From: Peribacillus sp. Bi96
GTDB taxonomy: Bacteria; Bacillota; Bacilli; Bacillales; DSM-1321
Assembly: GCF_918698115.1 (NCBI RefSeq)
Contig: NZ_CAKKLV010000008.1
Span: 62,001 to 126,000, forward strand
Direction: 5' to 3'
Length of the DNA stretch: 64,000 nt
In this document: positions 35,739 to 45,510 of the stretch, one piece after another
Position numbering within the stretch: position 1 is the stretch's first letter
Layout of the letters: each line of letters begins with the position of its first letter
Position numbers and translations under genes: made by a program
The notes under the pieces: generated by a model
The model's database searches: none
Told to the model about the DNA's origin: nothing
What the model saw: only the letters and a program-made list of their open reading frames with translations

Positions 35739-36950
35739 TTGAGTAAAGTGAAGTTCATTCATGCGGCGGATCTCCATTTGGATACTCCCTTTTCAGGGTT
35801 GAAGGATTTGCCATTAGCTATATTGAAGGAATTAAGGGAAAGCCCATTTAAAGCCTTCCAAAAAATCATTAATGAAGCAATTTACCATCGAGTTGACTTT
35901 ATCGTCCTGTCGGGGGATCTGTTTGATGGGGAAAATCGGAGTCTCCGGACACAAGTCCGTTTTCGAACCGAAATGGAAAAACTCGAGCAACATCAAATCC
36001 CTGCCTATATCATTCATGGAAATCATGATCATCTCAGCGGCTCATGGATTACTGTAAAGCTACCGGATAATGTTTACGTTTTTTCTGGGCAAACGGAAGT
36101 GAAATTGTTCGAAAAAACGGATGGAACGACTGTCCACCTTTATGGTTTCAGTTATCCACGCCGTCATGTAAGGGAGAGAATGATTGAAACCTACATAAAA
36201 GCTGAAGGGGCGGATTATCATATTGGTCTGCTTCATGGGAATTTGGAAGGCAATTCCGAACATAGCCCATACTCCCCTTTTTCCCTGAAGGAACTTGCGG
36301 CTAAAGATTTCGATTACTGGGCATTAGGCCATATTCATAAGCATCAGGTTGTTTCAGAAGATCCGCTTGTGATTTACTCAGGAAATATACAAGGCAGGAA
36401 CCGCAAGGAGTCTGGCGTAAAAGGTTGCCTGCTGGTCGAACTCGACGGTGACACGAAGCGCCATTCCTTTATTGAAACCTCTGAGGTGATATGGGATAGT
36501 GTAACGATTAAACCATCAGCTGATGGAGGATTTGATGCCCTGTTCAAGCAATGCAGGGAAGTAATTGAGCAAAAGGGTTTCGATGGAAGAAGCTATCTTT
36601 TGGAAGTGAAGTTGGATGTTGGAGGAGCAGCCGACGCTTACGGGGAATATCTTGAGGAATTGACCCGGATTTTACAGGAAGAAGAGCAAGGTGAATCGTT
36701 TGTCTGGGTCTATAAAATCAAAGTCATCCAGTCCGTGACTATGATCAGGACAAATGAAAGGTTATCGCCATTTATGGCTGAGGTATCCATGCTGGCTTCT
36801 GAATTTGATGATACAGAGGCTGCTCTGGCCCCGCTTTATAATCTCCCAGGTGCAAGAAGATATCTTGATGCCATAGAGTTTGATGAGCAGAGGGAGCTTT
36901 TGGATGAAGCGGAAAGCTGGCTTTTGCATGTGTTTGAACCGAATAAATAG
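35739..36950 (+). CDS. yhaO: Mre11/SbcD-like DNA exonuclease YhaO
   Basis: 403 residues from the TTG at 35739 (GAGGTG seven bases ahead). The frame stays open back to 35574 but that part is a terminator and has no ribosome site. Metallophosphoesterase motifs in order: HAADLHLD, SGDLFDG, HGNHDHLSG, LLHGN, and ALGHIHKHQ. It pairs with the SMC-like YhaN encoded 21 bases downstream, as SbcD pairs with SbcC, likely in DNA end processing. Confidence 0.88.
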   Translation: MSKVKFIHAADLHLDTPFSGLKDLPLAILKELRESPFKAFQKIINEAIYHRVDFIVLSGDLFDGENRSLRTQVRFRTEMEKLEQHQIPAYIIHGNHDHLSGSWITVKLPDNVYVFSGQTEVKLFEKTDGTTVHLYGFSYPRRHVRERMIETYIKAEGADYHIGLLHGNLEGNSEHSPYSPFSLKELAAKDFDYWALGHIHKHQVVSEDPLVIYSGNIQGRNRKESGVKGCLLVELDGDTKRHSFIETSEVIWDSVTIKPSADGGFDALFKQCREVIEQKGFDGRSYLLEVKLDVGGAADAYGEYLEELTRILQEEEQGESFVWVYKIKVIQSVTMIRTNERLSPFMAEVSMLASEFDDTEAALAPLYNLPGARRYLDAIEFDEQRELLDEAESWLLHVFEPNK

Positions 36951-36971
36951 GTACAGATAGGAGGAAGAGAT

Positions 36972-39900
36972 TTGATTATTAAAGACCTCCATGTTTATGG
37001 TTATGGTAAACTGGAAAATCAGCGTTTTCCTGAATTGGGGCAGCTGCAGATTTTCTTTGGCGAAAATGAATCAGGCAAGTCCACCATCATGTCCTTCATT
37101 CATAGTATTCTATTTGGTTTTCCGACAAAGGTTCAAAACGAACCGCGTTATGAGCCTAAAATGCATGCCAAATATGGGGGAAGGCTTAGTCTCATAACAA
37201 AAAAGGATGGGGAAATCGTTATTGAACGAGTGAAGGGGAAAGCGACTGGGGATGTAAAAGTGACTTTCGAAGATGGAAGGGTTGGCGGCGAGGACGAGCT
37301 GAATGATATTCTCCATGGCGTTGATAAAAACTATTACCAAGCCATTTTTTCTTTCAATCTTCAAGGCTTGCAGGGGTTACATACACTAAGTGAAGGAACG
37401 ATGAGTAAATATCTGCTTTCAGCCGGGCTGATCGGGAACGATAAACTTCTTGAAGCCGAAACGAAATTGCAAAAAGAGCTGGATTTAAGGTTCAAGCCAT
37501 CAGGCCAAAAACCTCTACTGAATGTGAGGATAAAAGAACTTAGGGAATTGCAGAAAAAGGTAAAAGCATCAGAAGAAGAACAGCAGTCATATACGGCATT
37601 ACTTCAGGAAGAGACAAAAATGAAGGAGGAGCTCGCTGACATCACGGAAGATATTCAAGAAATTGAAGAAAACCTTGTTACCATGAGTACTTTTTTACGA
37701 ATAAAACCGTTGGTTGAAGAAAAGGACGAACTTGAAACCGAAATAAGTAAAATCAAGGATGTAAGTTTTCCTGTTGATGGTTTAAAAAGGCTTGAACAGC
37801 TTCAGGCAGTTGGAGTGCCCATGAAAGCCCATTTAGCTGCATTGACGGAGAAAATGGCCAAACTTGAAGGGAATCTTGCCGAAATCGGAATCAATCATTT
37901 CATCAAGGAACATAAAGAGCAAATTGAGCATGCGGTCGATCAAGGAACACTGCTGGAGAAGCTTGAGCTGGATATGCGCAAAGCAAAACATGAAAGGCTG
38001 ATGGAAGAAAAGAATATCGAAAAGGTGAAACAGGAATTATTCTTGGATGTATCTGATGATGAAATAAGAAAACTCGATATCAGTACATTCATGAAGGAAA
38101 AGGTCAAAAGGGCAGAGAGAGAAAAGCATCATCTCCAAAATGTTAAAAAACAGCTTGATGAGAAATATGGACTGCAAAAGGGAAGCTTGGAAACGACGGA
38201 AGCCCGCTTGAAGGAGATTAAGGCCCAGATAATGCCAGAAGAAAAAAGAAGCAAGCTGGAATCTTTATTCAACAAGCAACAAAACATCGAACTTGAAGCA
38301 GCCAAAAGCATCATCCTTGATGAACAAATACTCGAACTTGAAAAACAATTGTCATTACAGAAAAAGAAGGAAGCGCATAACCGAAAACGTTCACTTTTCA
38401 TGAATGGCGGTTTTATCGTATTACTATGTTTAGGTGCGATCAAAAGCTATTTCAGTGAACAAATACTATTGGGAATGATACTTCTGGCAGTGGCTGTTCT
38501 GTTTGCGGTTTCCAAGTCTTTCTTCAAAGGTGATGATATATTGTCCGGGTATAGTAAGCAATTGGATGAGGCAAAAAAGAAAAGGGCTGTAATTGCGAGT
38601 GAAGCAAAAAGAGAGAGTGAAGAAGAGTCGATGGGACAGTTGCTTGAGCTGGACCACCGTCTTCAAAGGCAGCTTGAGAATGAGAGATTCAAATACAAAG
38701 AACGAGAGGAAGCATTCGAATCGACCATCCAGGAATACGCATCTTGGGAAGCTGGCAGGGATCGGCTTGATAAAGAGGTGAGCAACATCTTAAGCGGTTG
38801 GGGCATGTCTTATCCCGGAGTGGAAATCAATCTTGAATCTGTATTGGAACTGCTGGAGAAATGGAAGGAAGCCGTTGAAAGAAAATATGAAACAATCAAG
38901 CAGTACCAATTTTTACATGCAGAGTTTGAAGGTAAAGTGAAGGCTTTATTTCATTTTGCCCACAGCCTTGATTTTGAGCCATCCACATGGAGGGAAGCAA
39001 TAGCCCTTTTAAAACGGGAAATGAACAAAGCGGTGGAGTTCTCCGTTCAACTTACACAATGGATGAAGGAACGGGACCGTTTGGTAAACGAAATCGAGCA
39101 GTTGACGATGGAAAAAGACTATCTTGATGCAGAAATGGAGCAGCTTTTTGAGTTAGCGAAGGTAAAGGGTGAGGAAGAGTTCAGACATAACGCAGTTTTG
39201 TCCGAGAGGAAAGTCTCTTTGCAAAAACAACTTGATTTGATCAATGTTCAAATAGGGCAATCAAGAATGGAACATGAGCAAATTCAAACTTACCTAAAGC
39301 AGGGAATCACTACATATACATTTGAACATTTAGAAAGGAAACGGAAGGATTCCGTAAATTCTAAATCACTTTTATTAGAGAAACAGTCTGAAACGAAGCA
39401 AAGGATAAAGCAGCTTGAAGCTTCAGGAATTTATGACGACTTACTTCATCGTTTTTATGAAGAAAAAGCGGCATTCAACGAAGAAGCGAAGGAATGGGCG
39501 AAATTGGCAATAGCCAAAAGCTTATTGAATAAAACCTTGGACGGATATAAAAGGGAACGACTTCCGAAGGTTATCGCTGATGCTGAGCGGCATTTTTCCT
39601 TTTTAACGAAAGGGTGCTACCAAAAGATCATCCTTGATCAGTCGGGTGATGGGATTTGGGTACAGCGTAGAGACGGCTTGAACTTTAGGGCTGAAGAGGT
39701 CAGCCGCGGGACAGCAGAGCAAATTTATGTGTCCCTAAGGCTCGCACTTGCTGATCATACTTTTGAAAAAGATTCATTCCCTCTCATCATTGATGATAGT
39801 TTCGTCAATTTTGATGCAGAAAGGACAAAACGGATGCTTGAGTTATTGAAAAAAGTTTCGGAAAAGCGACAAATTTTCTTTTTTACTTGTCATCGGCATG

Positions 39901-39992
39901 TATTGGAGCATTTTAGGGAAAACCAAATAATTCGTCTATCCAGTTCCGTGTTGCGCCAAAATATGAATGATTTGATCATCCCCGAAATATAA
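36972..39992 (+). CDS. yhaN: SbcC/Rad50-like ATPase YhaN
   Basis: 1006-residue ATPase. Walker A GENESGKST at 30-38, long coiled coils, and the signature/Walker B region SRGTAEQIY...LIIDDSFVNFD near the C-terminus. Between the coils (about 470-510) lie two membrane segments (FIVLLCLGAI, ILLGMILLAVAVLFAV), a known oddity of YhaN that would tether it to the membrane. TTG start after GAGGAAGAGA. Partner of YhaO. Confidence 0.88.
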   Translation: MIIKDLHVYGYGKLENQRFPELGQLQIFFGENESGKSTIMSFIHSILFGFPTKVQNEPRYEPKMHAKYGGRLSLITKKDGEIVIERVKGKATGDVKVTFEDGRVGGEDELNDILHGVDKNYYQAIFSFNLQGLQGLHTLSEGTMSKYLLSAGLIGNDKLLEAETKLQKELDLRFKPSGQKPLLNVRIKELRELQKKVKASEEEQQSYTALLQEETKMKEELADITEDIQEIEENLVTMSTFLRIKPLVEEKDELETEISKIKDVSFPVDGLKRLEQLQAVGVPMKAHLAALTEKMAKLEGNLAEIGINHFIKEHKEQIEHAVDQGTLLEKLELDMRKAKHERLMEEKNIEKVKQELFLDVSDDEIRKLDISTFMKEKVKRAEREKHHLQNVKKQLDEKYGLQKGSLETTEARLKEIKAQIMPEEKRSKLESLFNKQQNIELEAAKSIILDEQILELEKQLSLQKKKEAHNRKRSLFMNGGFIVLLCLGAIKSYFSEQILLGMILLAVAVLFAVSKSFFKGDDILSGYSKQLDEAKKKRAVIASEAKRESEEESMGQLLELDHRLQRQLENERFKYKEREEAFESTIQEYASWEAGRDRLDKEVSNILSGWGMSYPGVEINLESVLELLEKWKEAVERKYETIKQYQFLHAEFEGKVKALFHFAHSLDFEPSTWREAIALLKREMNKAVEFSVQLTQWMKERDRLVNEIEQLTMEKDYLDAEMEQLFELAKVKGEEEFRHNAVLSERKVSLQKQLDLINVQIGQSRMEHEQIQTYLKQGITTYTFEHLERKRKDSVNSKSLLLEKQSETKQRIKQLEASGIYDDLLHRFYEEKAAFNEEAKEWAKLAIAKSLLNKTLDGYKRERLPKVIADAERHFSFLTKGCYQKIILDQSGDGIWVQRRDGLNFRAEEVSRGTAEQIYVSLRLALADHTFEKDSFPLIIDDSFVNFDAERTKRMLELLKKVSEKRQIFFFTCHRHVLEHFRENQIIRLSSSVLRQNMNDLIIPEI

Positions 39993-40019
39993 TGGGAAAT
40001 AAACTATAAATAAAAGAGA

Positions 40020-40442
40020 GTGAAGTCAGTGAATATGGCTGAGTTTGTAAGCCAACATGATTCTTCATTAATGTTAATCATCGAAAAGGAGTTCCCTGAT
40101 AAACGGTGTGTGGGGGGAAAGTATTCTGCCGAAGGACATACGATCACTTTATATAAGAGAGATATCGAAATACAGTGTGAACGCTCTCTTGGCTCGCTTG
40201 AAAGGCTTGAGGAATATACATGGATCATCCTCACACATGAAATGGGTCATGCGTTGGACCCGGATCTTGCCGTACTGAGTAAGGAGCTATACAGTACGGG
40301 AAAATCAGAAATCCTTTATCAAATAGAAGTCAATGCCTGGAACATCGCCGAAGGATTAATCCCTTATATCGATCAGGATTTATTTACCTTCATTAGAGAT
40401 GAATCCCTTGCACATTGTACAAATCGCCTGTTGGTCGGTTAA
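40020..40442 (+). CDS. HExxH zinc-metallopeptidase-like protein
   Basis: About 140 residues with TWIILTHEMGHALDPD, an HExxH zinc site plus a downstream Asp, and a helical C-terminus. No signal peptide or membrane segment, so cytoplasmic. The start could be GTG 40020, GTG 40029 or ATG 40035; the ribosome site AAAGAGAG does not decide. Substrate unknown. It follows yhaN by 27 bases and may share its transcript. Confidence 0.6.
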   Translation: MKSVNMAEFVSQHDSSLMLIIEKEFPDKRCVGGKYSAEGHTITLYKRDIEIQCERSLGSLERLEEYTWIILTHEMGHALDPDLAVLSKELYSTGKSEILYQIEVNAWNIAEGLIPYIDQDLFTFIRDESLAHCTNRLLVG

Positions 40443-40443
40443 A

Positions 40444-40472
40444 ATGCTCTCCGAATGGAGGGCTTTTCTTTA
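40444..40472 (+). terminator. Terminator of yhaO-yhaN unit
   Basis: GCTCTCC / GGAGGGC stem then TTTTCTTT. Confidence 0.75.
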
Positions 40473-40657
40473 TTCGCTAAATGAAACCGTTCGGTGGTTC
40501 CGACAGGAGAATGTCTCTATGTAGGAGCATGAAAGAATGAAACGGCCATTTGGAAGTTGTGCAAAATGAATGATCTGAAATGAGGGTCTAATCTTTTTTA
40601 CACATGAATGTTTACCTAGGATGACACGGAGTTTATGGTTTATACTCTTTTTTTAGA

Positions 40658-40686
40658 TTGACAGTGAGAATCATTTTCATTAAACT
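40658..40686 (+). promoter_or_regulatory. Fur-boxed promoter
   Basis: TTGACA (40658-40663), a 17-base spacer and TAAACT (40681-40686). The spacer holds TGAGAATCATTTTCA (40665-40679), a close match to the 7-1-7 Fur box. Iron should repress the two genes downstream. Confidence 0.75.
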
Positions 40687-40718
40687 GGTATTATTAGATT
40701 AATAAGGGGAGTATATTA

Positions 40719-41543
40719 ATGCGACCAGCTATTAACACTCAGTCTCTATCGCTCGGTTATGGTGATAAATTAATTATAAATGATATGAATATAGAAATAC
40801 CACGTGGGGAAATCACCGTATTCATCGGTGCAAATGGATGTGGGAAATCAACATTGCTTAGGTCGGTTGCCCGCTTATTAAAACCGCAATCCGGCTCAGT
40901 TTTACTTGAAGGCAAAGCGATTTCAACCATGTCATCGAAGGATGTAGCAAGAAAGATGGCGATTCTTCCACAATCGCCGATTGCTCCTGAAGGACTTACA
41001 GTCTATCAACTTGTGAAGCAAGGAAGATATCCTTACCAAAGTTGGTTGAAACAGTGGAGTTCCGTGGATGAAGAGAAAGTTCAAAAGGCAATCGAAGCAA
41101 CGAACCTGTCCGAATTGAAGGATCGGGCAGTCGATGAATTATCGGGAGGCCAGAAGCAGCGTGCATGGATAGCGATGACACTGGCTCAAGACACGGACAT
41201 CATTTTGTTGGATGAACCGACTACATATCTCGATATGACCCATCAAATCGAGATTTTGGATTTATTGTTCGACTTGAATGAGTTGGAGAACCGAACGATC
41301 GTGATGGTGCTTCATGATTTGAATTTGGCTTGCCGTTATGCGGATAATCTGGTGGCACTTAAAGAAGGAGCGATACACGCTCAAGGCCGGCCGGAGGATA
41401 TCATCACGCCTGGATTGGTAAAGCATGTCTTCGGCATGGAATGTCAAATTTCCTTTGATCCGATTTTCGGCAGCCCGATGTGCATCCCGTTTGGTAAAGG
41501 CCGTTTCGCTCACAGGCAGGTAAAAGCGCTCGCCAATGCATAA
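40719..41543 (+). CDS. Iron-siderophore ABC transporter ATPase
   Basis: 274-residue FecE/FepC-type ATPase: Walker A GANGCGKST, signature LSGGQKQRAW, Walker B IILLDEPTTYLD, switch His in VLHDLNLA. It should energise uptake of ferric siderophores; in B. subtilis one such ATPase (YusV) serves several permeases. No permease or binding protein is adjacent, which fits a shared ATPase. AAGGGGAG precedes the ATG. Confidence 0.85.
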   Translation: MRPAINTQSLSLGYGDKLIINDMNIEIPRGEITVFIGANGCGKSTLLRSVARLLKPQSGSVLLEGKAISTMSSKDVARKMAILPQSPIAPEGLTVYQLVKQGRYPYQSWLKQWSSVDEEKVQKAIEATNLSELKDRAVDELSGGQKQRAWIAMTLAQDTDIILLDEPTTYLDMTHQIEILDLLFDLNELENRTIVMVLHDLNLACRYADNLVALKEGAIHAQGRPEDIITPGLVKHVFGMECQISFDPIFGSPMCIPFGKGRFAHRQVKALANA

Positions 41544-42234
41544 CCTCACACCTACTATCGAAAAAGAGCTGCAGGGATATCGCATATCCTTACGAGATGA
41601 AGCCAAAGCTTCCAAGACCTTTGATCATCTAGATGAGCTGATTCAGTATGCCCAGGCACGGACAGGGGCGGAAACGACAAGAATAGCCATTTCAATGTGG
41701 TTCAGGCGATATGCTTTTTTTGTTACGGCACAATTGTACATGGTCAGTAAACACCGGCTCATCTGGGAGGGCACATTAGGGGACATTGCCGTTTTGGATG
41801 ATCCCGAAGATGAACATTGGCTGCCGCATTTTTTGTTGAAAACTAACAAGTGGAGCGATGTTCAAGAAAAGGAAAGCTCTATTGCCCTCCAGTCCATATT
41901 AAGCAGGTTTGGTGCGGAAGCGATTCACCCGCTTTCTAAAACGACTAGAATATCAAAACTTGTACTATGGGAAACGATCTGGAGCTATACGGTATGGATG
42001 TATAGTGAGCTACTGAAGCAGACTGATATAAAGACACGTGTTGAAACGGACATTGTAAAGTTGCTTGAAGATGAAGTATGGCTGAATATTGAAAAGCATT
42101 CACCATTTAAACGATTCATTGGGGAAAAAACTGTCGAAGAGTCCATGAATCCTTATAAACGGGTGACATGCTGTTTATATTACCGGATTGAGGGCCAGGG
42201 AAAATGCGCGTATTGTCCGAACAAGAACTGTTGA
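41536..42234 (+). CDS. FhuF-like ferric-siderophore reductase
   Basis: 232 residues. The C-terminal TCCLYYR then CAYCPNKNC supplies the CC-x10-C-x2-C cluster ligands of the FhuF [2Fe-2S] family, which reduce Fe(III) in siderophores to release iron. Starts eight bases before the end of the ATPase gene, so the pair is coupled and shares the Fur-type promoter. Confidence 0.8.
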   Translation: MHNLTPTIEKELQGYRISLRDEAKASKTFDHLDELIQYAQARTGAETTRIAISMWFRRYAFFVTAQLYMVSKHRLIWEGTLGDIAVLDDPEDEHWLPHFLLKTNKWSDVQEKESSIALQSILSRFGAEAIHPLSKTTRISKLVLWETIWSYTVWMYSELLKQTDIKTRVETDIVKLLEDEVWLNIEKHSPFKRFIGEKTVEESMNPYKRVTCCLYYRIEGQGKCAYCPNKNC

Positions 42235-42248
42235 ATAATATCGATTAC

Positions 42249-42281
42249 AAAGCCAGGCTTGGGTTCAAGGCTGGCTTTCTT
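42249..42281 (+). terminator. Terminator of iron operon
   Basis: AAAGCCAG / CTGGCTTT stem then CTT. Confidence 0.6.
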
Positions 42282-42413
42282 GTGGTGTGAAAAAAGTGGC
42301 AGCCGCCCAGGCTTTTTTTCCTTCAAATTGTCTATCACTTATTAACGAAACTAAACGCACTGGCCGGGTTGATATGTTATAATGTTGATATTTAATTGAA
42401 CGGAGGCAGTCGC

Positions 42414-43352
42414 ATGGGAAATGGGATCATTCACTACGGAATTGGTGAAGTAGTAGATATATATATGTATATTAAAACGAGTACAAAAGCGGTTGCAAGT
42501 AATGGAAAGCCGTTTTTAACATTGATTTTGTGTGATAAAACCGGGGAAATCGAGGCAAAGCTATGGGATGTTTCCGAAGCAGATGAGAAGACCTACAGCT
42601 CTGAAGCCACGGTGAAAGTTCAAGGGGAAGTCCAAAATTATCGAGGGCGCAGCCAATTGAAAATCCGTAATATTAGAATCACTTCAGATGCTGATGGCGT
42701 CACAAAAGCGGATTTGATTCAAACGGCACCTTTAAGTCAGGAAGAAATGATGGAAACGATCACTCAATTCATTTTTGAAATGAGGAATCCGAATATCCAA
42801 AGAGTGACTAGACACCTTATTAAGAAATATCAGAATGAATTCCTGACGTTTCCTGCTGCCACCAAGAACCACCATGAGTATTTGTCGGGACTCGCCTATC
42901 ACGTGGTATCGATGCTGGGGCTGGCTAAGGCCATTTCAAGCCTCTATCCTTCGCTCAATAGAGATCTTTTGTATGCGGGGGTCATTCTGCATGACCTTGG
43001 GAAGGTACATGAGCTATCTGGACCTGTATCGACTGTTTATACCGTGGAAGGGAACCTGTTAGGTCATATCACCATCATGGTAAATGAAGTCGGTAAAGCT
43101 GCAGAGGAATTGGGGATAGAAGCCGAAGAAATCATGATCCTTAAGCACTTGATATTAAGCCATCATGGCAAAGCTGAATGGGGCAGTCCCAAGCCGCCAA
43201 TGGTGAGGGAAGCTGAAGTATTGCATTATATTGATAACATGGATGCCAAGATAAATATGATGGACCGGGCCTTGGAAAAGGTGAAACCGGGTGAATTTAC
43301 GGAAAGAGTCTTCGCACTCGATAACCGGTCATTCTATAAACCAACATTTTAA
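42414..43352 (+). CDS. yhaM: 3'-5' exoribonuclease YhaM
   Basis: 312 residues. N-terminal OB fold (about 10-90) and a C-terminal HD domain ([10 protein letters not shown] near 195, then the [11 protein letters not shown] histidines). YhaM trims RNA 3' ends. CGGAGG lies eight bases before the ATG at 42414; the earlier TTG at 42396 is rejected for that reason. Strong terminator follows. Confidence 0.92.
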   Translation: MGNGIIHYGIGEVVDIYMYIKTSTKAVASNGKPFLTLILCDKTGEIEAKLWDVSEADEKTYSSEATVKVQGEVQNYRGRSQLKIRNIRITSDADGVTKADLIQTAPLSQEEMMETITQFIFEMRNPNIQRVTRHLIKKYQNEFLTFPAATKNHHEYLSGLAYHVVSMLGLAKAISSLYPSLNRDLLYAGVILHDLGKVHELSGPVSTVYTVEGNLLGHITIMVNEVGKAAEELGIEAEEIMILKHLILSHHGKAEWGSPKPPMVREAEVLHYIDNMDAKINMMDRALEKVKPGEFTERVFALDNRSFYKPTF

Positions 43353-43356
43353 AAAA

Positions 43357-43397
43357 ATATGCTTCTTTCCCGTCGTGGAAAGAAGCATATTTTTTTT
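43357..43397 (+). terminator. Strong terminator after yhaM
   Basis: Stem ATATGCTTCTTTCC / GGAAAGAAGCATAT with eight Ts. Confidence 0.92.
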
Positions 43398-43451
43398 ATT
43401 CTCGCATATTCTCTAGTAAATGAATAGTAGATTTTTTGGGAGGGAATGGAC

Positions 43452-43634
43452 ATGCCAATTTGGATTTGGTTCGTGTTTATTGGAATAATTGTCAGTGCAG
43501 TCATGTCAATTTGGACAGCTAGGCAGGAACGTCTCATAGATGATGCTTGGATCGAGAAGGAAGGTCAGAAGTATATTGAACGTATGGAAGAAGAGCGTGA
43601 GAGGCGTAAGAAGGATATAAATCAGGGAGCTTAG
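43452..43634 (+). CDS. yhaL: YhaL, sporulation membrane protein
   Basis: 60 residues: one membrane helix (IWFVFIGIIVSAVMSIW) and a charged cytoplasmic tail (RMEEERERRKK). Matches B. subtilis YhaL in size and position between yhaM and prsA. GGAGGGA spacing favours the ATG at 43452 over 43446. Confidence 0.82.
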   Translation: MPIWIWFVFIGIIVSAVMSIWTARQERLIDDAWIEKEGQKYIERMEEERERRKKDINQGA

Positions 43635-43644
43635 CTGAATGATG

Positions 43645-43680
43645 AAAAAAAGCGACAGGACAAAGTCCTGTCGCTTTTTA
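43645..43680. terminator. Bidirectional terminator yhaL/prsA
   Basis: AAAAAGCGACAGGA / TCCTGTCGCTTTTT, active in both directions between convergent genes. Confidence 0.92.
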
Positions 43681-43688
43681 CTATCGAA

Positions 43689-44555
43689 TTATTTTTCTGC
43701 TTTAGTTGCATCACCAGAAGTAATGGCATCTTTTAGATCTTTATCTTTAATCTTCACGTCCGCTTTTTTAACTTCTGCATTCAAAATATCTTGAACTTTA
43801 GTTTGGTCAATTTGAGCGACTTTCAAATCATATTCAAGATCTTTTTTCATATCTTTGTATGATTTTTTTTCTTTTATATCTTCAAGTTGGATGATGTGGT
43901 AGCCATAATCGGATTTAACCGGTTTGCTGATTTCATCTTTCTTCATTTTGTATGCTTGTTCTTCAAAGGCAGGAACCATTTCACCTTGACCGAACCAGCC
44001 TAGCTCTCCGCCTTTTTCAGCTGTTCCTGTGTCTGTTGAATATTCTTTTGCAAGTTTAGCGAAGTCTTCGCCTTTGTCCAATTTAGCTTTAACTTCATCA
44101 GCCGTTTTTTGGTCTTTTACAAGAATATGTCTCGCTTTGATTTGTGGTTTATAGTCTTCATAAGCTTTCTTCACATCAGCTTCTTTTACAGTAATATCAG
44201 CAACAGCTGCTTTTTCTTGAAGCATACCGATTTTAAGTGCACGTTTAAGATCATCTTCGCTCTTATATCCGGAAGAGGCTAGGGCCGTTTCAAAATTTTC
44301 ACCCATTTGTTCTTTAAGCTCGTCCGCTTTAGCGTTAACTTCTTTATCCGATACTGTATATTTTTCGGAAAGAACTTTTTCATAAACAAGTTCTTGAAGA
44401 ACGGTTTCACCATAACGGTCTTTCATGACATTGTAGAACTCTTCTTTAGATATATCTCCCGCTTTAGTTTCCACGACTGCTTCCTTGTCGCTGTTGCATG
44501 CTGTAAGTCCGATCAGCCCTGCAGTAACAGCAATCGATAATGCCCATTTCTTCAT
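43689..44555 (-). CDS. prsA: Foldase lipoprotein PrsA
   Basis: 288 residues. Lipoprotein signal with lipobox LTAC near residue 20, a helical chaperone N-lobe, and a parvulin (PpiC) domain from ARHILVKDQ to YGYHIIQLE. It folds secreted proteins outside the membrane. ATG at 44555 has AGGAG nine bases ahead; the frame opens earlier at a TTG. Essential in B. subtilis. Confidence 0.95.
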   Translation of the reverse strand: MKKWALSIAVTAGLIGLTACNSDKEAVVETKAGDISKEEFYNVMKDRYGETVLQELVYEKVLSEKYTVSDKEVNAKADELKEQMGENFETALASSGYKSEDDLKRALKIGMLQEKAAVADITVKEADVKKAYEDYKPQIKARHILVKDQKTADEVKAKLDKGEDFAKLAKEYSTDTGTAEKGGELGWFGQGEMVPAFEEQAYKMKKDEISKPVKSDYGYHIIQLEDIKEKKSYKDMKKDLEYDLKVAQIDQTKVQDILNAEVKKADVKIKDKDLKDAITSGDATKAEK

Positions 44556-44754
44556 TAAAAACAACTCCTAGTTTTAAGTTTCTGATTTACTATTCTTTGT
44601 AATTCCACAAAATTAACTATAACATATTCTGGTTACTTTACAAAAAATAATATATTGATGTATCAATAAGAATTTTTGAAAAATGGGTGTACGCCTACCC
44701 AGATAATAAACGTTTACATATGATACATCGAGGACATCAAAAGGAGGTAGCAGA

Positions 44755-44838
44755 ATGAGTAATGGATTTAATGGAGGTTTCGCTTTGTTAGTGGTGTTAT
44801 TCATTTTATTAATAATTGTAGGATCAGCATTTTGCTAA
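44755..44838 (+). CDS. YjcZ-family sporulation micro-protein (1)
   Basis: 27 residues: GFNGGFALLVVLFILLIIVGSAFC, a single hydrophobic helix with the GGFAL...LFILLIIVG signature of the YjcZ family. AAGGAGG lies eight bases before the ATG. These peptides are made during sporulation and sit in the spore. A close paralog is encoded 185 bases on. Confidence 0.85.
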   Translation: MSNGFNGGFALLVVLFILLIIVGSAFC

Positions 44839-45023
44839 TCGATTGCAAAATTAATAGTGAAAGTGCCCACTCCTTTTGCCGTGGAGTTGAATAGGATAGG
44901 GTAGACGCTCAACAGAAAATGATTGAAATGTTTATCAAGCTATGAAAGGAATGGATTCCTTTTGGCGGATATAAGAGTGCGCATGAAATTGCTGGTACTT
45001 AAGAATGGAAAGGAGGAAGATCA

Positions 45024-45107
45024 ATGTCTGGAGGAATAGGTGGAGGCTTTGCTCTAATTGTCGTTCTTTTCATCCTGTTAATAATAATTGGAGCTTCTTG
45101 GTTATAA
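45024..45107 (+). CDS. YjcZ-family sporulation micro-protein (2)
   Basis: 27 residues: GGIGGGFALIVVLFILLIII then GASWL. AAAGGAGGAAG precedes the ATG. Tandem paralog of the gene at 44755; each has its own ribosome site and leader, and a terminator follows this one. Confidence 0.87.
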   Translation: MSGGIGGGFALIVVLFILLIIIGASWL

Positions 45108-45118
45108 ACTCATAAACA

Positions 45119-45149
45119 AAAGGCGAAGCAGACCGCTTCGCCCTTTTTC
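45119..45149 (+). terminator. Terminator after YjcZ pair
   Basis: GGCGAAGC / GCTTCGCC stem then CTTTTTC. Confidence 0.8.
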
Positions 45150-45220
45150 TTTATGTGGATAATGCTCCGGATATCACCAATGTATGTAACAAATGATTTG
45201 TCGTCATTTGTTGCTCATCT

Positions 45221-45403
45221 CTACGTATACAAAATTTCAATATAGGAGGATAATAACATAATCGTAATTAATACATTAATGGTCCTGAATACTTTAGGCT
45301 GCCGGTCTTCAGCAATTTCCTTTTGAATACATAAAGAGTTTGTCATTCTATTAATATTATAAAAGATCAAAATAGCAAAAATAATAAACCAGAACGAGAT
45401 CAA
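45221..45403 (-). CDS. 60-residue two-helix membrane protein
   Basis: Two hydrophobic segments (FWFIIFAILIFYNI and INVLITIMLLSSYIEIL) joined by a charged loop. TTG start nine bases after AAGGAGGG, a strong site. Family not recognised. Confidence 0.5.
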   Translation of the reverse strand: MISFWFIIFAILIFYNINRMTNSLCIQKEIAEDRQPKVFRTINVLITIMLLSSYIEILYT

Positions 45404-45510
45404 AGCCTAAATCCCTCCTTGCAAAACATCATGTATAAATACGATACCAAATTATAATGAAAAAAGATACCAAAAAATCTTATCAGGAATCTTTATGGAT
45501 GGTTATGAAA

